From positions 2,790,001 to 2,854,000 of the forward strand of contig NC_089436.1 in NCBI RefSeq assembly GCF_026210795.1: DNA of 64,000 nucleotides, read 5' to 3'. Below the pieces are notes generated by a model. It had not been told where the DNA came from, ran no database searches, and saw only the letters and a list, made by a program, of their open reading frames with translations. A program made the translations under genes and the position numbers. Of the stretch, positions 35,058 to 46,063 are shown in pieces (within the stretch, counting starts at the first letter, position 1; each line of letters opens with the position of its first letter). Source of the stretch: Rhizophagus irregularis. Lineage: Eukaryota > Glomeromycota > Glomeromycetes > Glomerales > Glomeraceae.

Positions 35058-37556
35058 GTTTCTTCTAGAAAAAAAGAATTTAACACAATATATTGAATCA
35101 ACACTTGAGAAATATCTCTTACTGCAGTACTGCACGATGATACTTTATAAAATAAAAGGGTATTACGGCGCAGCAGGGTAACTTATTACGTATTTAATAC
35201 ATATTGATTAATTAAATATACTTCTGAATTGTAACTATTAAAAAAAAATTATCACGTAACATTATCAACTACAAAATTAAAGATACTGTATTAATGTTTT
35301 ACGGTGTAAATATTTTGAGGATATAATGAAGACGGTTAAAGGTTTGATTATAACTTTTAAAAATTGGGAATTGCAAAAAAATGTCATTATATAATAACCA
35401 GAGTTGGTTTGAAATTTATGGAAGAATCTTTGGATTTGTGTACATAAATTTTAAAGACGACATTATGTTGTGGTGTCAATTAGTAAGCGATGAAGCAAGA
35501 ACCAATCAATATTAATAGACTGAACAATAAATTATCATAAGATTTGTCAAGTCGATCATTAATAACCGATTATCCTGATTTTGGTTATATATTGTACTGT
35601 CGTCCAACATATAAATATGCAGTATTAAATTTCTTAATATCGAAATGATCATCTCGAACTAAAAAATTGAAAATTGAAATACCCAAAGTAGAAATGAGAA
35701 CCCAATTAACAATAATATAAATAATTTTTAATAAACTATTTAATATCTCGATGAATTCAATGATGATTGCATATATTTTAGCCTTTTTTTTACAATGAGG
35801 TAACCAACTATAGTAACTCAATGTTTAAATTGGTTAGTCTCCTTTCACAGGCTAGGTCGATCAGGATAAATTACATCATTACATATGCATGAGAAAAAAT
35901 TTTCTTCCTTTCCTCTCTCTTTTCTTTACGACAATCTCATCGAAATTTTTTATCATTTAAAAAGATTCTTTTCTTTAATAAATAATAATTTATTTTGAGT
36001 TCATGAAAATTCTAGGAAATAAGAAATAGGAAATAGGTGAATTTTTTTTTATTGATTTTGTCATTTTTAATATAATCTAAAAATTTAATAATCCTTTACA
36101 TAACGATACTGTACGCTCCATAAAAATTTTTATTTTATTTTCTGGTAACAGATTCGCTTTGAAATTATTAAAGAGAGTTGACAATTTATTAATAATTATA
36201 TTTTCTTTTTTCTCAGGGTTTGATGAAGAATATATAACTATAAGTGACATTTCTAGGGTCGTTTGATGTTTAATGTAATTTAAAAAATTATATCATTAAC
36301 TGAATCTATAAACGGAGATCTTATAGATGATTCATTTTATTTGGAAAGTGAACTTTCCAAATAGATGTAAGCGATGATGCCAGCATTTATGACATTTATG
36401 TAGTGGGATAATCGCTAAATTTAATTTAATTTAATTTATGTTACGACATATTATTTGATATATGTCGATAAGTTAGGAGGAATATTGTTGTTAATAATTT
36501 TTAATTGACAATATTGTTAAATCTTACTATCAGTTAAGTATTGAACAATTTAGTTTTTTTTCTCTTATCTTATGTCGGTTCAACGAAGCGATATCGTCGA
36601 CGTTGATTAATGAACCGAAAATAAAATTTATATAATTTAACAATTATTGATCATTGTTTTTATGTTCTTGTAACTTCAATTGTTAAAAGTCAATTAGAGG
36701 CTATATGAACATGAATTAGTTAAAAGAAGGTAATCTATATAGAAAAATTATTGTATTGATTTTTCTTTTGTTTAAAAAAAAAATATATATATATACAGTA
36801 TATTAATTTTTTCTTATATTAACCTTTTTTTTCTTCTTCCAATCGACCCTTATAGTCTTTTATCGATTATGTGTAAGGTATTTCCTCGTAATAATATTCT
36901 ATGAATACGGTCAATTAGATTATATGATCATAATAATTTGAATATATTATACTAAAAGAAATTAGGCTGAATTATAAAGTTTAATGGTGATGGCGGGTTT
37001 GATTTATTTACTTTCATAATAGTACATGAGTATTACAAAAATTTTATTGTTTATTTATGAGAATGAACTCTAAAAGACGCGTCTTTTTCTCCAATCTGGG
37101 GCTATTGATGCCTTTTATTAAAAAAAAAAAATAAATGAATAAAAAATTTAAAAGTACTTGATATTAAATAAAATGTTATGATTAATGAGAAACTTTTTTA
37201 ATTATTAATTTTAAAAAATAGCTTTTTTATTTCAACCATTTGAAGATGCAAGTGCAAATCAAAAAATTTTTAGGACTATCTTTCGAGTCAAATGCTACGC
37301 CATATCACGCGGAAACACGTGTTTGAAAACCATAATAATTCTCGTGGCTTAGACCCTTAGACCACAAGTGCGTAGTATTCCAAGTTTTTTTCCCCTAAAA
37401 AAAAAATCTTTTTGTCTTTTTTTTTTATCGTTACCCCTTACAAGTTTTTTCTTCTCTTTTTTACAAATCTTGTTTCCACCTTGTAACTTTCTTTTTTATT
37501 ACTATTATTACTTTTTGCTTTCCAATTTCAAACCAGACTTTTTTATTATTTTCGTG
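35058..37556. other. Gene-free AT-rich region and 5' flank of the telobox gene
   Basis: No gene recognised. The minus-strand ORF 35585-35821 has no domain or homologue that I can name. Just before the telobox gene there is an ACACGTGT motif near 37315 and a long pyrimidine tract (37380-37500). The tract translates in frame with the gene but is most likely 5' leader. Confidence 0.4.
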
Positions 37557-39360
37557 ATGACGTCAAAAACTTCAGAGTCCGCAATTGATACCGCTATTAC
37601 CGCTAAAGAAGATGAACTAATAAGATATTTACATATCTTAGATACGTTAGCTTATGATTCTTTAGCAGCCCAACTTCAATATTTTGAGAAGGAAATTCGA
37701 AATCAAGCACCTTCCATAATTAAACATTTGAAATGGGTTGCGTCAAAAAAATATATGTGCTTTTATGAGGTCAAAAAATCTTTATTAAAATCTGGCGATT
37801 TTATAGACATTAACAAGCTTAAAATATCAAACAAAAATAAACTATCTAATTTAGTAAGACGTTCAAACATAACTCATTTTTTCAATTTGTTATTTGCAAA
37901 TTTTGATCCCGCTGTGCCGGATCTCCAAAAAGTAGATATTAAATCTTTCTTTAAATACGTCGTACCACCAAATTTGATGCAATCTGAAAAAATCTGGGAT
38001 CAAGATCTTAACTTGAGAGTACAAATATATATTTCTATACTTAACAAGAATCCTCAAAAAAATTTGTGCAATATTATGTTTCCAGTCGTTATTGAAGGTG
38101 GTCCACCAATGTATAAGGAAACATATATGAAAGTTCGTAATATTGTCAACAGTTGTTCCGAAGATGTGGACAAGTTGACAAAAGAGTTTAAATGGGGAAA
38201 ATTTGTCGAGGAGATGTTCAAAGATTTATCCAAAATAATTAATGAAGTAAATAAATTTGAGATACCTTTATTGTATAAGTATACTTCGGACGAGGCTTCA
38301 CATATACCATCATCTAGTTCAGAAAATATCGCTATTGTTGAAGACGCATCACGAAAAGAAATTGATAGTAATGCAAAGAAACGTAGATTAGCTGATATTG
38401 AAAGAGATGATTTTTTTTCTGATAACCTAGGCGATTCTTTTACAAGAAGAGAAGAAATGGTACAAAAGATGTCTACCGTTAACATTAATGGTAATCAATC
38501 AGTAGAGCGTACTCAAAGCGATTTATTACTTAATAACGATGGTGAATCACATACTTTCACTCCAAGGTGAGTTAAATTTTAATTTTAAAGTCCCCTTTTG
38601 ATTTTTTTTTTCTACATTTACATTTTTTGATTAATTATCAATATTAAGTCGAAGAACAACAAGGAGTGAACGTAATAATAAGTCAAACAGTAGTAACCGA
38701 AGTAACCGAAGGGCAACAATTCCTAAGTACGAAAATTGTTTATTTAATCAATTAATATATAGTCCTAAATTTAAATTATCTTTTTTTTTTTTTAGGCGAA
38801 AAACAATAGAGCGTTCATCAAGTTCTTTGACGAGTATGATTGTGGATCAGCCTGAAGCAGTAGATGATAGGTAAGTTAAATGTTTATCTTTGCTCGAAGA
38901 TTAATATCTAACGTATGATTATTCCAGGCGAACGTCATCAGAAGAATCGTCTGTAGAGCGAAGTCCAGAAGTTGAAAATAATTCCAGGTTGGTTATGATT
39001 TATTATTTCATTATATTATTGATTTTCTATTCATATCATAATCAGCTAATTCAATACCTTTTTTTTTTTAGGAAAAAGAGCAAGAGAAGAGTAGTAGTAG
39101 ATAATTCTGACAATTCTGATTACGAAGAAACTACAAGATCGAAACGAACTAAGTGGACTGATGAAGAATTGGATGCACTTGAAGAAGGTATGCGTCAATA
39201 TGGAAAGCAATGGGCAGCTATAAAGAAGAATTATGGAGAAAAAGGACAAGTCCTCGAGAATCGATCTGCAGGTCAGCTGAAAGATAAGGCACGTAGCGAA
39301 CAAACTCGACGAAAAAGAGAAAATATTGATACTGGTGTCTTTGCGATCATAGATCTCTAA
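37557..39360 (+). CDS. Tbf1/Taz1-type telobox Myb DNA-binding protein
   Basis: Five exons (37557-38566, 38649-38726, 38796-38870, 38928-38987, 39072-39360), all joined in phase 2, give 503 residues. The C-terminus carries one Myb/SANT domain at about 433-485 (KRTKWTDEELDALEEG, YGKQWAAIKKNYG) ending in the telobox signature QLKDKAR at 476-482, as in budding-yeast Tbf1 and fission-yeast Taz1. The N-terminal 250 residues are helical and may be the TRF-homology dimerisation domain. I assign that by position and architecture only. A basic, Ser-rich middle follows. Expected role: nuclear binding to TTAGGG-like telomeric or subtelomeric and promoter repeats, as a dimer. The ATG at 37557 is preferred because the in-frame extension upstream is a translated pyrimidine tract (Phe/Leu/Tyr-rich). 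Three short exons each begin with an Arg-rich motif at the junction. Confidence 0.87.
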
Positions 39361-41300
39361 TTTTTTTCAAAAATATCTATATCAGATATATACTACATAT
39401 ACTGTATGTACAAAAAAAATCGAACTTTATATATAAATGAAAAATTTAGAACTTATTTTTTTTTTCATGTTTAAGAAAAATTTATAGTTATAGTTATAAA
39501 TGTAAAATTACTTAGCTTAGTAAAATTTCTCAAACAGAAAAAAATCAATTAATAAATGACTTTATTAAAGATTATTTTTGAATAGGAAATATTGTAATAC
39601 CGAAAATCCCTTGGATTATCTTTTAGTGAATGCTTAGTAAATATTTTTTATTATACAAATTGGATATTTTTATAATAAATAAAAGAGAAACTTAGGAAGT
39701 GATATAATATTAAAATCACTAAATATTTAAAATAAAATAAAAGTTTAACAGTTTTTTTTTTTATTCACGAGTACGATGATTATTGAATAGGAGTTAAAAA
39801 TTGTATATAGATTTTCTTATTTATTAAATTTAGAAAGGATGAAAAATCTTGAATCTTTTCCGAAAATACCTACAATCACGTAATATTACGAAAGATTTTA
39901 AACGTAATACTTGAAACAATGAAACATCAACCACACGATCACATAGTAACATTTCAAATCATCTACAGTATATATTCAGTGCAAGGAGTTTTTTGTACTT
40001 TACATTTCGCTTAATTAACGCAACCGCAAGTGTTTCATTTTACTTTATCATCTAATATGATCATCAAATAATCGTTATACCATATTTATTTCGATAAGTA
40101 CCACCACAATTCAATTTCTTTTCGAAAATCTTAAATCTTTAAAAGATTTTCGGTAAAATTGATGGCATACAGGTATTATTTAATGGAATAATTTTTTTTT
40201 TAAAAAAAAAAAAAATTTTACTCATTTTCCCTCCTTTTAAAATTAGTATATTCAAATAAAACAAGAATCAAGGAAATTAAAAGAATTATCCTCAACATCC
40301 GATAATGCGACAATCACATCAAGAAGAATCTTGATTTAGCAAAATCATCAATTGAAATCTATGTATAGTCCCGGTAATTATTTGTATTAAAAAAAGAAAC
40401 TTTTAAAATCTGACAGCCTTATAACTAGTTAGAGTGGTCAGCCATTAATTACATTATTCATACTTGATTACCAATTTTATTATTTTAAAGGATTTGGTGT
40501 ATTTGGTGTATAGAAACTTAAAGTTGATGGTTTGCAGAATCACGTGCTTGAGAAAAGCTGATTTATATATCACGTGTTTATAACATTAATTCTTCGATAT
40601 ATAAATTATTTATTCGTCATCACAATGTTTTCTGATGAATTTCAGTATTTAGTTTTAAAATTACTAAATATATTTTATTCTCGTTCACACAAACGAATAT
40701 TACATGGCGATGTTTGTTTTATATCGCTGAACTTGGAAAAAAATTCTTGGCTGAGTACAAATGTTTGTAGCACGTAAATAATATCCTCAATTCATTGAAT
40801 AATAAACCATACTCTATACAAGTTTATTGCGGAAAAGAAATTCATTCTTTCACTCTTTTTTTTACAAAACGACTTTTCGTTTGTATAATGTTTAAAAATA
40901 TTACAAATATTAATTATGCCGAATATATTAAGTATATTACAAAATTATCTGTAACTTTTTTAATAAGGATTATTAAGGATATAAAAAATCTATATTATTT
41001 GTATTATTAAATCTAAATTTAATTGGTTATATAACTAATATAAAGTTTTGACGCCTAAGGTATAATCTAGTCAAATAAAAATCGTTATGCATAATTTTTG
41101 TAATCGGCATGACTTTTTTTTGTGTCACTATTATTTTTAGAAAATTGGTAATAATTTTTTTTTTTAGGTAAGCATCGATCACTTCCATTTGGAGTTTTAT
41201 TTTTTCGGGACGTGAAACGTCAAACGAGTAAAGAAAAACGCCTTTAATTTTTTTTGAACTACATTTAACAAAAAAAATTCTCCTTTACCTTAATAACGCG
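39361..41300. other. Intergenic region, no supported gene
   Basis: AATAAATAAAA at about 39674 could serve as the poly(A) signal of the telobox gene. 40192-40215 is a T10/A14 strand-switch tract. Two short ORFs (40574-40777 and 40795-41010) show no recognisable domain. A CACGTG lies near 40572. The last 150 bases are the leader of the Sel1 gene. Confidence 0.4.
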
Positions 41301-44033
41301 ATGTCATTAAATAATATTTTAAAAGATGATGAAGAATTTTTAAAAGAATTTTTAAAAGAATTTTATCGTCAAATTATAAAGATAGAATATTATCCTAAAT
41401 TTGAAAATATTTTATTAGAATGGACAAAAGATTATCTTAATAATAATGAAAAAGATTTTGAAATGATTTTAAGTTTGATGAAAAATCATAAAGAAAATGA
41501 AAATTGGTTTTCAAGTTTAATTGGATTTTTTTATATAAATAATAATAATATTATTATAAAAGGTCAAAATGAAGAAGAAGATGATGATGATGATAAAAAT
41601 ACAAATAATAATATTATTATTGATGATAATAAAATTTTAAAATTATATTTATCATCAATTAATAATTATTATAATAATAATAAGAATAAAAAATTGATTT
41701 CTATTTATCAATTACTTAATATTATTATTTCAAAATATTTATTATCAATTCATTATTATAAAGATATAATTTTTGATAAAAAAAAGAATTTGATTGATGA
41801 AAAAGAAGAATTAAATGTATTATCATATGATCAATTTGAAAATTTTAATGGATTGGAAATAAATTTATTTAAGGATGAAATAAATCTTATGGAAAATTAT
41901 TTTAAATCTATGATAAATGATGATGATGATGATGATAAAGATTTTAATGAAAATCAATTAGATTATATTAAAAGAAAAGAATTAGAAGAATTAAATAATT
42001 TAGGATATTGTTATCAATTTGGATTTGGAATTAAAAAAAATGAATTTAAAGCATTTGAATTTTATTTTAAATCTTCAGAAGGTGGAAATTCTAATGCAAA
42101 AAATAATTTAGGTTATTGTTATCAATATGGAATTGGAATAACAAAAGATGAAAAGAAAGCATTTGAATCATATTTTAAAGCTTCTAATGAAGGAAATTCA
42201 CGTGCACAATATAATTTAGGTATTTGTTATCAAAATGGAATAGGAATAAATAAAGATGATAAGAAAGCTCTTGTATATTATATTAAATCTGCAAAGTCTG
42301 GATATTCAATTGCACAAAATAAACTAGGTAATTATTATTTAAATGAAATTGAAACAGGAAAAGATTTAGAAAAGGCTATTTATTGGTTCATCGAAGCTGC
42401 AGAAAATGGAAATAAATTTGCTCAATATAATTTAGGTAATCTTTATAAAAATGGTGATGGTGTAAATAAAGATGAAAGAAAAGCTTTTAAATATTATAAA
42501 AAATCTGCCAATCAAGAATATTTAGATGCTATATTTGAACTTGGATATTGTTATGAAAAAGGAATTGGAATTGATATTAATATATTAAAGGCAATTAAAT
42601 TATACAAAATTGCTGCTGAAAAAGAACATATTATTGCACAATGTAATCTTGGTATTTTATATGAAGATATAGAAGATATCGAATGTACTATTTATTGGTA
42701 TACTAAAGCAGCAGAAAATGGGTGTAAAATAGCACAATATAATTTAGCTTATTATTATAGAACTGGAAAAGAAGTTGAAAAGGATGATATTAAAGCATTT
42801 GAATATTATAAAAAATCGGCTGATCAAGGATATGTGGACGCTCAATTTGAACTTGGATGTTATTATTATGGAGGAATCGGAACTGAAGTTAATAAAGTAA
42901 AAGCATTTGAGTTATATAAAAAAGCAGCTGATAATAGTCATAAAGTTGCACAATATAATATTGGAATTTTATATAAATTAGGTGAAGGTATAGAAAAAAA
43001 TAAAATCAAAACTTTTGAATATTATAAGAAATCAGCTGATCAAGAATATCCGAGTGCTCAATTTGAACTTGGAAATTGTTACTATGAAGGAATTGGAACT
43101 GAAGTTAATAAAGTAAAAGCATTTGAATTATATGAAAGAGCAGCTGATTATGGTCATAAAGTTGCACAATATAATCTTGGGTTCTTATATAAAAATGGTG
43201 AAGGTATTGAAAAAGATGAAAGAAAAGCATTTGAATATTATAAAAAATCAGCTAATCAAGGTTATTTAAATGCCATAAGTAAACTTGGATATTGTTATTC
43301 TAATGGTATAGGAACTGAAGTTAATAAAGTAAAAGCATTTGAATTATATAGTATAGCAGCTAAGGCAGGGCATAATCATGCTCGAAATAGCTTGGGACTC
43401 GCATATGAAAATGGTGAAGGAACTGAAAAGAGTCTAGAACAAGCTTTTTGTTGGTTTAAGAAGGCAGCAGATGATGGATATGAAGTAGCACAATGTAATT
43501 TAGGTGAATATTATGAATTAGGGAATTTCGTAGATAAGGATGAAATTAAAGCATTTGAACTTTATAAAAAATCAGCTGAAAGTGGACATATAAGTGCAAA
43601 GTTTCAACTTGGGTATTTTTATGTAAATGGAATTGGAACTGAAATTAATAAAGAAAAAGGATTTGAATTATATAATGAGGCAGCTGGCAATAACTACCAA
43701 GAAAATTTTGAAGAAATAGTAAATGATTTAGATAAGGTTAATTATTGGTATCATAAAGCTGCAGAAAAAAATGATAATAAATATGCATTATATAAATTAG
43801 GTGAGATTTATGAATTAGGAAAGGGCGTTTGGGAAAATAAAGTTAGAGCATTTGAATTTTATAAAAAATCAGCTAATCTAGGATTTGCTGATGCTCAATT
43901 TAAACTTGGATACTGTTATGAAAATGGTGTTGGGACTGATATGAATAAAGAAAAGGCATTTGGCTTATATAAGATGGCTGCAGAAGGAGGAAATATTTTT
44001 GCACAAAAAAGTCTTGCGTATTTATATGAATGA
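41301..44033 (+). CDS. Kinase-less Sel1 repeat protein (tandem copy 1)
   Basis: Single exon, 910 residues. The N-terminus (FLKEFLKEFYRQIIKIEYYP, then ENWFSSLIGFFY) is a helical segment resembling the region between kinase and Sel1 domains in the genes at 1 and 12139. An Asn/Asp-rich insertion (DDDDD and NNN runs) at about residues 95-115 is absent in the neighbour. From about residue 230 there are 18 Sel1-like repeats with LGYCY.NGIGT-type cores. No signal peptide or membrane segment is seen, so it is probably a cytosolic scaffold or adaptor. Its closest relative is the next gene (46064). The ORF stops at YLYE in mid-repeat, while the following bases still resemble the paralogue's last repeat, so the C-terminus is truncated by a small indel. 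Confidence 0.9.
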   Translation: MSLNNILKDDEEFLKEFLKEFYRQIIKIEYYPKFENILLEWTKDYLNNNEKDFEMILSLMKNHKENENWFSSLIGFFYINNNNIIIKGQNEEEDDDDDKNTNNNIIIDDNKILKLYLSSINNYYNNNKNKKLISIYQLLNIIISKYLLSIHYYKDIIFDKKKNLIDEKEELNVLSYDQFENFNGLEINLFKDEINLMENYFKSMINDDDDDDKDFNENQLDYIKRKELEELNNLGYCYQFGFGIKKNEFKAFEFYFKSSEGGNSNAKNNLGYCYQYGIGITKDEKKAFESYFKASNEGNSRAQYNLGICYQNGIGINKDDKKALVYYIKSAKSGYSIAQNKLGNYYLNEIETGKDLEKAIYWFIEAAENGNKFAQYNLGNLYKNGDGVNKDERKAFKYYKKSANQEYLDAIFELGYCYEKGIGIDINILKAIKLYKIAAEKEHIIAQCNLGILYEDIEDIECTIYWYTKAAENGCKIAQYNLAYYYRTGKEVEKDDIKAFEYYKKSADQGYVDAQFELGCYYYGGIGTEVNKVKAFELYKKAADNSHKVAQYNIGILYKLGEGIEKNKIKTFEYYKKSADQEYPSAQFELGNCYYEGIGTEVNKVKAFELYERAADYGHKVAQYNLGFLYKNGEGIEKDERKAFEYYKKSANQGYLNAISKLGYCYSNGIGTEVNKVKAFELYSIAAKAGHNHARNSLGLAYENGEGTEKSLEQAFCWFKKAADDGYEVAQCNLGEYYELGNFVDKDEIKAFELYKKSAESGHISAKFQLGYFYVNGIGTEINKEKGFELYNEAAGNNYQENFEEIVNDLDKVNYWYHKAAEKNDNKYALYKLGEIYELGKGVWENKVRAFEFYKKSANLGFADAQFKLGYCYENGVGTDMNKEKAFGLYKMAAEGGNIFAQKSLAYLYE

Positions 44034-44140
44034 ACATAGTGATAGTGAAGGGACTAACAAAAATATAGAAATTGCTATTTATTAGTACGACGAAGCTGTA
44101 GAAAATTGATATTTAGACGTTAAAGAGAATCTATTCTTTT
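44034..44140 (+). pseudogene. Decayed 3' coding tail of the Sel1 gene at 41301
   Basis: After the stop the sequence still matches the 3' end of the paralogue at 46064 (GEGT-NKN, AIYWY, KAVEN-like codons), but contains TGA and TAG stops and an indel just before the current stop. It shows that the ORF was longer and lost about 33 residues. Confidence 0.75.
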
Positions 44141-44170
44141 GAACAAATAGTTAGTATATTTTATACTTTT

Positions 44171-44176
44171 AATAAA
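44171..44176 (+). terminator. Candidate poly(A) signal AATAAA
   Basis: AATAAA 138 bp after the stop codon of the Sel1 gene, in a T-rich context. Plausible 3'-end signal. Not proven. Confidence 0.4.
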
Positions 44177-44301
44177 CGTTATTCATTCTATTCTATTGTT
44201 ATTGTTTTAACATTTTTACAATTAATAAATATGTTATTTATTGTTTAATAACATTGAGGTTTTGAAAATAATTTCCAATTGGTGATTCAAAATCATAAGT
44301 A

Positions 44302-44397
44302 CCCTATAAAAAAATTCCGATAAATGATCATTTTTCTAGTTTTTATTCTGAAGAAACTCAAACACGTGATAATTTTTCTGAAAAATTTTTTATAGGG
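44302..44397. mobile_element. CCCTATAAAAA-family MITE, GTA target duplication
   Basis: Only 96 bp: starts CCCTATAAAAAAATTCCG and ends TTTTTTATAGGG, with GTA on both sides (44299-44301 and 44398-44400). It shares only the terminus with the other members. It lies just downstream of the Sel1 gene. Confidence 0.85.
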
Positions 44398-46040
44398 GTA
44401 ACGTTATTAAATATTTATAGGGTTTATTATCCATTGAATGTTTGGTATAAATAGAATAAACATCACATACTGTATGTATATTCAAAAGTTATGTTAATTT
44501 GTTTACTATTTATTTCTTTGAAGTCATTTTAAATTACAGCAATATATACAATGGTAAATATTGAGCAAGCTTCTGATTGAATCAGGATCCATGTATAGTT
44601 AGATCGATACTCCCTAAAACTTAAAATTGTACAACCGTATGATGAGAAATTTCGTAAAATGATTTATAATATTAAATCTCTACTTAGATACCGATTTACG
44701 GCTAAAAGTTAGAAACTAATTACTTGGTAATGAATATAATAAGAAAACTTTCTCCATACGTTTTAAAAAACATTTAACCGACTTGCTTACCTTGGAAGCT
44801 GACGGCCTGTAATCGTTGCCCCAGATACAATCAAATGTAATAAAATTTCAAAGAACTCAGTAAGAAATTTCTACGCTTGAGGATTTTTACCTAACTATTG
44901 CCTTTCATTATACAGCTTTATACTGACAGATATGACACAATTATTCGAACTCTTCAAACAGTGGAATCACAATTTTCTTTCAAATTAAGTTGCAACCCGC
45001 ACGCCGTATCAACCAACAAACAGCACATACAATTACTATCATTACGATCATATCAAACAATTTTCCAAACTCAATATGAACGTTACATACTGAATTTCTT
45101 TGACGTCTTCGAACTTTCTTTATAGTGAAACAGGATTTCTATTTGGAATTTCGATTTATCTTTCCACTCTGTACATGATATTCTATAAATCGTCTGGTGC
45201 CACGCATTCCTTAGAGTAATCGTTTATTTTAAAGAGCCAGTCTGTTTTTAGTGGTTATTGTTTTAATTGTTATTGTTTAATAGGTTAAATTAGCATAGTT
45301 TAATTTTAGTGATTGGCTTTTCTTTTTAGCTTATTTTTTTTTGTAATTATCAATATTTACTCTTCTATATAAAATAAGATAACAAAAATATTATCGGTCA
45401 TGTCAAAGTACTAAGGTAAATACTTATCGACGTGCGATATATTACGTTTTCCGTTCATCTCTTTCTATTTCAACAGATATGTGGGCTTAATTATCAAATT
45501 ATTGGTTATTAATGAAGTTTTCATTTCACACGTTCTTGTGGCAGCTATTTTCAATGTATTAGTGATAATGAAGTATTGTTGCATTCATTAGAATAATAAA
45601 ATAGGGCCCATAATATGTGTATACATTTAAATTGGACAAAATTAATACTAGTTTTCCTGATCACTAATTCTAGTTATCGCCTTATCGGCTATTCAAAAAC
45701 TCTTTTGGGCGTACAGTATGATATCTTATTTATATTTATTAGATATGATGCCTTTATTAATGATACAAATAATACTAAAAGATTTCGCTCAAGATCTAAT
45801 ACTTTTTAAACAGAAGCTTATTACTGTATGATGTAATTTTGATACACAGGCGCATATATTTAATATACGAGTGTAACACAAAATTATTTACGCCAGACCA
45901 ATACAATCATTACAAAAAAAGGCAACAAGCGGATTGCTGATCTCATTACCCGATTTATTTTTTCTTTGTAACGAATATAAAGTCAACTTCTATTCTATTT
46001 CTTTTTTTTAAAAAAAAAATTTTGATTACAAAAACTCCTC
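44398..46040. other. Spacer between the tandem Sel1 genes
   Basis: No supported gene. The ORFs 44898-45125 and 45615-45809 show no domain that I recognise. Otherwise AT-rich, ending with a T8/A10 tract (46002-46019) that leads into the A-rich leader of the next gene. Confidence 0.35.
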
Positions 46041-46063
46041 AAAAAAAAAAAAAAAAAAAAAAA
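46041..46063 (+). promoter_or_regulatory. Pure poly(A) leader abutting a start codon
   Basis: Twenty-three A residues run directly into the ATG of the Sel1 gene. The ORF is open further upstream (MITKTPQKKKKK), but the paralogue starts at MSLNN, so translation from the ATG at 46064 is preferred. A poly(A) leader could affect translation and is prone to length change. Confidence 0.6.

Noticed and set aside
35585-35821. 78-codon minus-strand ORF with hydrophobic stretch
   Set aside because: Ile/Leu-rich composition as expected from AT-rich sequence. No recognisable family or gene context.
37368-37556. 63-residue N-terminal extension of the telobox protein
   Set aside because: Phe/Leu/Tyr/Pro-rich translation of a T-rich leader. 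The ATG at 37557 begins normal coding sequence.
44898-45809. ORFs at 44898-45125 and 45615-45809
   Set aside because: No homology that I recognise and no splice or coding pattern beyond chance length.
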